This document shows positions 60,001-64,000 of a stretch of 64,000 bases of DNA, in pieces; the first letter of the stretch is position 1, and every line of letters starts with the position of its first letter. A program made the translations under genes and the position numbers. This DNA comes from Sipunculus nudus (lineage: Eukaryota > Annelida > Sipuncula > Golfingiida > Sipunculidae), in contig CM049307.1 in assembly GCA_026874595.1 (NCBI GenBank), positions 10,007,579-10,071,578 of the forward strand, written 5' to 3'. A model generated the notes under the pieces. The model ran no database searches, was not told where the DNA came from, and saw only the letters and a program-made list of their open reading frames with translations.

Positions 60001-62085
60001 GTCGCCTTTCATCTTATATCTTGATTTGTCCCTGCCTGTGTCCCTGATGAATGTTTATTCTGATATGTATAGGTTTTTCACGAAATGATGCAATGTGAAA
60101 GAAAATTGAACACACCGATATATCCGTTTCTCGAAATTCGGAAATAATAAAAACTAGTATTGGTCAATAAACATATAAGGTTTACCAGGAAACTAGATTA
60201 AAGCAGAGCTGAGTAACTGATACGATTCCTGTCATTTGACGTTTTAAATATAGAGGGAGAAATGTGTGAAAATAAATTTTTTTTATAAATTTTAAATAAT
60301 TTTGATTTTAGAAATATTTTATTGATGATTTCAGTTCAAAGTGCAGGGGGGGATCCAGTATTTAGAAGAGGGGGGGGGGGTTATAACCCGGTAGGATAAG
60401 TGAAAAAAACTTGAAAAGTCCTCAGGTCAGGAAAGGTTTTAACGAATTTAAAAAGGAGTAGCAGTGGTGAAGAATGGACCCCCTTAGTCCCCTTTGGATC
60501 CAAAACTGCAGTTTCCCCAGTTTTGCCATTTATGACTAAATGACAGAGGGGTGTCATTGACCTTGCTACGTAATACGTAAAAGTACTATAAAATATTACA
60601 GTTTATACTGTTTAAATTTACAGTGACTGTAAAATAAAAATAAAATAAAAAGACGGAAGCCAGAATTGCAAGTACATGTACATATACTGTAAAAAAAATA
60701 CGGTCATATACATGCATCTTACAGACTCCATTGGCAATCCCAGGGTGGCTGAACTGTGTGAAATATATTCAAGGGATGAACGGAACTAATTAATTACGCC
60801 AGATACAGTGCATGGAGAATTTTCGGACCATTTAAATTAGTGGTGGGAGTCTGTTCCTTTTTCATAATCGATCATCGGTTCGGGCAAACCGATCGATGAT
60901 CGATTATTAATCGGTTCAGGCAAATATACAGAAATGAGCAATTATCTGTGAAACTGTCCTCTCTTAACCAGGCCCGCATGTCTAAGTAATTCTACCTGAC
61001 GAAAAGAAGTTTTAGCCTTTTTTTTATTTCCCTTTTATCACTATGATATGCTATTCAAAGTTTCATTTTAATAAATAATAGTAATCAAGAGTTAAACCAC
61101 AGTCCAGGACATCATCTTGCTGGACCTTATGAATACTCCCTCGTATCATTTTAACTTGACCACCAACAAGTACTTTCATTTTATAACAATTATGATGACT
61201 GCCGACATGCATACTGGTTTCACAGGCCTGCCAGGAAAAATTACAGGCCAATATAATTTTTGGTAAAAATTAAAAAAAAGTAATAGAAAGCTAAAAATAT
61301 AAATACTCATGGCGGCAGCGGCACTTGACATTAGTTGAGGAGATTATTTCTAAGAGAATCTCGCAAAATTGGCATAGACCTGGAGAATTATGGAGCATTT
61401 TAACGCGATCCCGCCCATATTTTGCAATGAACATCTCGTTAGAAAACTCTCCGCTAATTCTGCAGCTCCCTGCCAGTTCACAGAGGTTTAATAAGTCCTC
61501 CGTTCTCTCATCTACCGTGTCATACTCAGTTATACACGGAGGTTATTTGGGACGAATACTCACTATATGAAGCGCGGAATGTTGTAAAAATGGAAGAATT
61601 TTTGCCTATAATATAAAAACATTCTGGTAAAAACAATGAGTAAGGTGTAATCGACAGTTGCCTTCGGTAATCGAGCGCTTGAAAGTGGCAGCAAACCGAC
61701 TGAGTTTCGAAAAAAAACTCGATCGGCCCACCACTAATTCAGATTAGCGCCAGATCGGCCCTCTGACATTATGGCCAGATCACTGGCTTGTAGGGGGTCC
61801 TAACTGAGTCGTGTTTGTCACGGCTACATTCAGATTGGCTCTTTGAAATCACAACCTGTGGGAGATGGCTTTTACGATTAATTGAAATCAATACAATATT
61901 TAAAGATGCAGGGATCTGATTCGTTTTTTGTGGATATAGGTGACACATTCCTGAAGATGATATTTGTGTAATATATACATAGTATTTACCTGGAAGCCGA
62001 GAAGTATACACAGATACCAGGGTGGAGTCTCATCAATCGTGTAATGAAGTGTCTTCTCAGAAACTTCATCTGTCTGTTGTTTCTC
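48013..62085 (-). CDS. SLC23 nucleobase-ascorbate transporter, copy B (13 exons, first coding exon not found)
   Basis: Tandem paralog of copy A, predicted Na+-coupled plasma-membrane NAT/SLC23 carrier. Exons in transcript order: 61990-62085, 57846-58003, 57398-57486, 56927-57060, 55439-55620, 54931-55039, 54455-54605, 52992-53141, 52663-52766, 50200-50329, 49619-49762, 49011-49106, 48013-48320. They join in one open frame of 616 codons plus TGA. Landmarks: [42 protein letters not shown], an extracellular loop with NQT and NAT sequons, [37 protein letters not shown] with APPPP, the NAT signature [12 protein letters not shown] (Glu382), [10 protein letters not shown], and a cytoplasmic tail after TYDFPVGM. 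All borders are GT-AG; the donor after exon 56927-57060 is GTCGGT (weak +3). The protein start must lie upstream of 62085; MEHGGVKDTERDTD at 62857 is a possible but unsupported N-terminus. Confidence 0.95.
50757..52312. mobile_element. Pearl/HINE-like element with eight core repeats
   Basis: The core is eight tandem units of 159-183 bp, marked by AAAAGTAGGTCAAC near 50852, 51031, 51214, 51373, 51552, 51715, 51895 and 52075. It is flanked on the left by small hairpins (GTGTCGGAACGACAC and TGCCCCcgcctGGGGCA) and on the right by a GGACGGAA microsatellite (about 52203-52250) plus the hairpin TATGCCCCGGCCAC-ttt-GTGGCGGGGGCATA. Core array, ACGG-type microsatellite and terminal hairpin match the known pearl/Helentron-associated layout. 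It sits in a copy B intron. Confidence 0.72.
52663..52766 (-). CDS. Copy B exon with the NAT signature (first part)
   Basis: It encodes [18 protein letters not shown] then [15 protein letters not shown] and ends at donor GTGTGT; the next exon starts [11 protein letters not shown]. The signature is identical to copy A, including Glu at its first position. Confidence 0.95.
52992..53141 (-). CDS. Copy B exon encoding [15 protein letters not shown]
   Basis: It has the same 150-bp length and phase 1/1 borders as the copy A exon at 16138-16287. It encodes the conserved TM8 acidic residue and the [12 protein letters not shown] loop. Confidence 0.94.
53440..54330. repeat. 45-48-bp minisatellite, about 19 copies, each with a hairpin
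   Basis: The unit is GAGTTGAGAGTAGATGACGG plus GCTTTTACTC plus TGTGGCCACACCACAGAG. Each unit contains CTCTGTGG-ccaca-CCACAGAG, an 8-bp perfect stem with a 5-base loop. Unit lengths are mostly multiples of three, so both strands show open frames with a 16-residue period; these are not considered genes. The array lies in the copy B intron between exons 54455-54605 and 52992-53141. Confidence 0.95.
56893..56919. repeat. Poly-G homopolymer, 27 bases
   Basis: In the sense of copy B this is a poly-C run starting 7 bases into the intron, immediately after the GTCGGTT donor sequence. Confidence 0.97.
58076..60129. mobile_element. 2.05-kb foldback-type element with TIRs of about 129 bp
   Basis: The left arm (AAACGGATATATCGGTGTGT onward to about 58206) and the right arm (60001-60129, reversed) match over about 129 bases with only about three differences seen (for example GACAAACC versus GAAAAACC). 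The interior has no transposase frame. No clear target duplication is seen. The left end is 73 bp from the acceptor of copy B exon 57846-58003. Confidence 0.88.
60838..61736. mobile_element. hAT-like non-autonomous element
   Basis: The ends are TAGTGGTGGG and its complement CCCACCACTA. The flanking octamers ATTTAAAT and ATTCAGAT agree at 6 of 8 positions, consistent with a diverged 8-bp hAT target duplication. The left subterminal region is a long near-palindrome (ATCGATCATCGGTT / AACCGATCGATGATCGAT). No transposase is present. Confidence 0.6.
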
Positions 62086-62246
62086 CTGTCATAAATAAAC
62101 AGTACACAGGGGTGATTAAGTGTACAGAAAGGGAGGGGTTTAACGTTTACACCGAGGGATTATTACCCTAAAATGTCAGGAAAAAGATTTAGTATGGAGC
62201 CCCTAAAGTGACATACGTGATATTTTTTTTCTAGGTAAATATCGCG

Positions 62247-62722
62247 TTCCTTCGCGATCTTTTCGCGTTCCCTCGCGATCTTTCGCGTTCCCTCGCGATC
62301 TTTTCGCGTTCCCTCGCGATAATTTCGCGTTCACTCGCGATAATATCGCGTTCACTCGCGATCTTTTCGCGTTCCCTCGCGATCTTTTCGCGTTCCCTCG
62401 CGATAATTTCGCGTTCCCTCGCGATCTTATCGCGTTCCCTCGCGATCTTTTCTCATTCCCTCGCGATCTTTTTGCGTTCCCTCGCGATAATTTCGCGTTC
62501 CCTCGCGATCTTTTCGGGTTCTTTTGCGATAATTTCGCGTTCCCTCGCGATAATTTCGCGTTCCCTCGCGATCTTTTCGCGTTCCCTCGCGATCTTTTCG
62601 CGTTCCCTCGCGATCTTTTCGCGTTCCCTTGCGATCTTTTCGCGTTCCCTCGCGATCTTTTTGCGTTCCCTCGCGATCTTTTCGCGTTCCCTCGCGATCT
62701 TTTCGCGTTCCTTCGCGATCTT
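62247..62722. repeat. 21-bp minisatellite, about 22 copies
   Basis: The unit is TTTTCGCGTTCCCTCGCGAT plus C, with frequent AATAATTT-type variants. Each unit contains the palindrome TCGCGA, making the array very CpG-rich in an AT-rich region. Read on the minus strand it encodes a heptad KIARERE; on the plus strand SRSLAIF. It lies upstream of copy B exon 61990-62085, probably in its first intron or promoter region. Confidence 0.95.
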
Positions 62723-63055
62723 ACAAATGATCAGTAGGCTGGTTCCCTGCTCCCCTATATCTAGCATACAACATCTAGCATACAAAAATTGGACGCGGGA
62801 ACCAGTACAACAGTTATCTGTGTCTCGTTCTGTGTCTTTAACACCACCATGCTCCACCTCTTAGATGTACACTCGATGTCAGGTAAACAAAGCGATACTT
62901 GAATAAGAGAGATTAGACTTTTTGCCATGTTTCTGATATATGTTATCTATTCCCCATTTATTCATTTTTAATTTTTTTTTGCAAACCTCTTTTTATTTTT
63001 TTTTAGCAATTAGATTATCAAATTATTCGTTTCTATCTCTTTGTTTATTAACAGT

Positions 63056-63256
63056 CAGACCAAACAACGGATCAACAATGTCAACCTGGAACAGGCCCAT
63101 ATCCCGATGTAATTTACTGAAATTGATAATACTTTTGACGTCAGTTATTGGTTCAGACCCATTTAAAGATGGGTCAGGCCAAATTACCAATCAACAATAT
63201 CAACTTTGCACATGCCCATCTCCCTATGTTCATTTACTGATATTGGTAATATTTTA
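63056..63256 (+). repeat. Diverged direct repeat, two copies of about 82 bp
   Basis: CAGACCAAACAACGGATCAA onward (63056-63137) recurs as CAGGCCAAATTACCAATCAA onward (63175-63256), with shared ATGTCAAC/ATATCAAC, GGCCCAT/TGCCCAT and TTTACTGA blocks. Confidence 0.65.
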
Positions 63257-63578
63257 TACACATTTGTTATCTATAAAATAAGACAAAAAATACAAAAAAT
63301 ATACACATATTTAAATTTATTTAAATTTATTTAAAAAATAAAGATAAAAATTATTGTACAAGGTATAGAACCTTTGCAGGTTTATACCTTTCCACCCATC
63401 AGCTACTTTCCACATATAATACCATAAAATATACAAATTATAATAATCGTAGATGAGAACTATTATTTATTTCATCTTTTTCTTTCTTTCTTTTAATTCA
63501 AAGTTGTAGGAATGCATCGGCAGATCATGATCGGATATTGGGTCGGTCCTTCTTAAGATCGGAAGATGGCGCGCGACA

Positions 63579-63580
63579 TT

Positions 63581-63628
<48 letters not shown>
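63579..63628. repeat. (TA)n microsatellite
   Basis: TA units with one TTTA interruption. Confidence 0.95.
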
Positions 63629-63631
<3 letters not shown>

Positions 63632-64000
63632 AGACCAAACAAAAACTTAAATGCGCAATTTAAGAACTTTATTTTTAATCATACCCAGTATTGACCCCCC
63701 CCCCCCCAGCCTAAATTCTGAAAATTTCTGGATCCCCCACTGGTTTGAATTTATCATTCTGAAATGTTCTGAACTTTTGATGTCCTAATTAGTGCTATAT
63801 AATCATAATACAAGATATGAAAAGTGCGACGCGAAAGAGACCGATTTGTGCTCGGACAGACAAGGGGTGATCACTAATGCTCTGATTACCTATGGTCAAC
63901 TGAGCTAAAAAAAAAAATGCATGTATTGTCCAAGAAGCATGCGGAAGGTCCAATTTGGTTTGGTCAGGTTCACTAAAATGTTTTTACTTTACCAATAATT

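Larger units (their letters stand above)
62730..64000. other. Upstream region of copy B, no gene confirmed
   Basis: Apart from the direct repeat, the TA tract and a G-rich repeat end (about 63691-63742, complement CCAGTGGGGGATCCAG, similar to 60345), nothing is recognised. The start of SLC23 copy B should lie here or beyond the right edge. CAACTGAGCTAAAAA near 63898 resembles the pearl-like boundary at 7710. Confidence 0.4.

Noticed and set aside
60345-63742. One 3.4-kb transposon defined by the GGATCCAG ends at 60350 and 63730
   Set aside because: The interval contains a genuine SLC23 exon (61990-62085) and a complete hAT-like element, so two separate repeat ends are more likely.

Overview
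This is a eukaryotic, AT-rich, intron-rich window from an animal. The repeat content suggests a marine lophotrochozoan, most likely a bivalve or other mollusc: pearl/HINE-like elements with tandem cores and ACGG-type microsatellites, CR1 LINEs with PHD plus esterase ORF1, and tRNA-derived SINEs with a conserved central domain. That species guess is inference. There are no bacterial-style genes, operons or CRISPR arrays.

Three multi-exon transporter genes, all on the minus strand, carry the coding content. (1) About 90-3654: the 5' three coding exons of an SLC16/monocarboxylate transporter-like gene, running off the left edge. (2) 8111-26369 (perhaps to 26552): SLC23 nucleobase-ascorbate transporter copy A, 13 exons. 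(3) 48013-62085: SLC23 copy B, 13 exons, with its first coding exon not identified. A and B are head-to-tail tandem duplicates. I spliced every exon by hand; all 12 introns fall at the same positions and phases in both copies, and 10 of 13 exons have identical length. Both copies carry Glu at the first position of the NAT signature (SENIG), where the vertebrate ascorbate transporters have Pro.

The introns and the 21 kb spacer between the copies are filled with repeats. Copy A introns hold a nearly intact CR1-like RT ORF (12293-14155), a perfect 101-bp inverted repeat bracketing one exon, a 4-kb array of 39-bp units containing an apparently exact 2032-bp duplication, a tRNA-SINE and a pearl-like array. 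The spacer (26.6-48.0 kb) holds a 23-bp minisatellite, several broken LINEs in both orientations, a PIF/Harbinger deletion derivative with TTA target duplication, a 1.8-kb TIR element and a dead full-length CR1. Copy B introns hold a pearl-like element, a hairpin-forming 45-48-bp minisatellite, a 2.05-kb foldback element, a hAT-like element and, upstream, a 21-bp minisatellite.

Functionally, the window shows a recently restructured tandem transporter locus in which coding exons are well preserved while the surrounding DNA turns over by transposition and array expansion. No operon-like cooperation is implied. The three transporters are all membrane solute carriers, but no shared pathway is visible from sequence.
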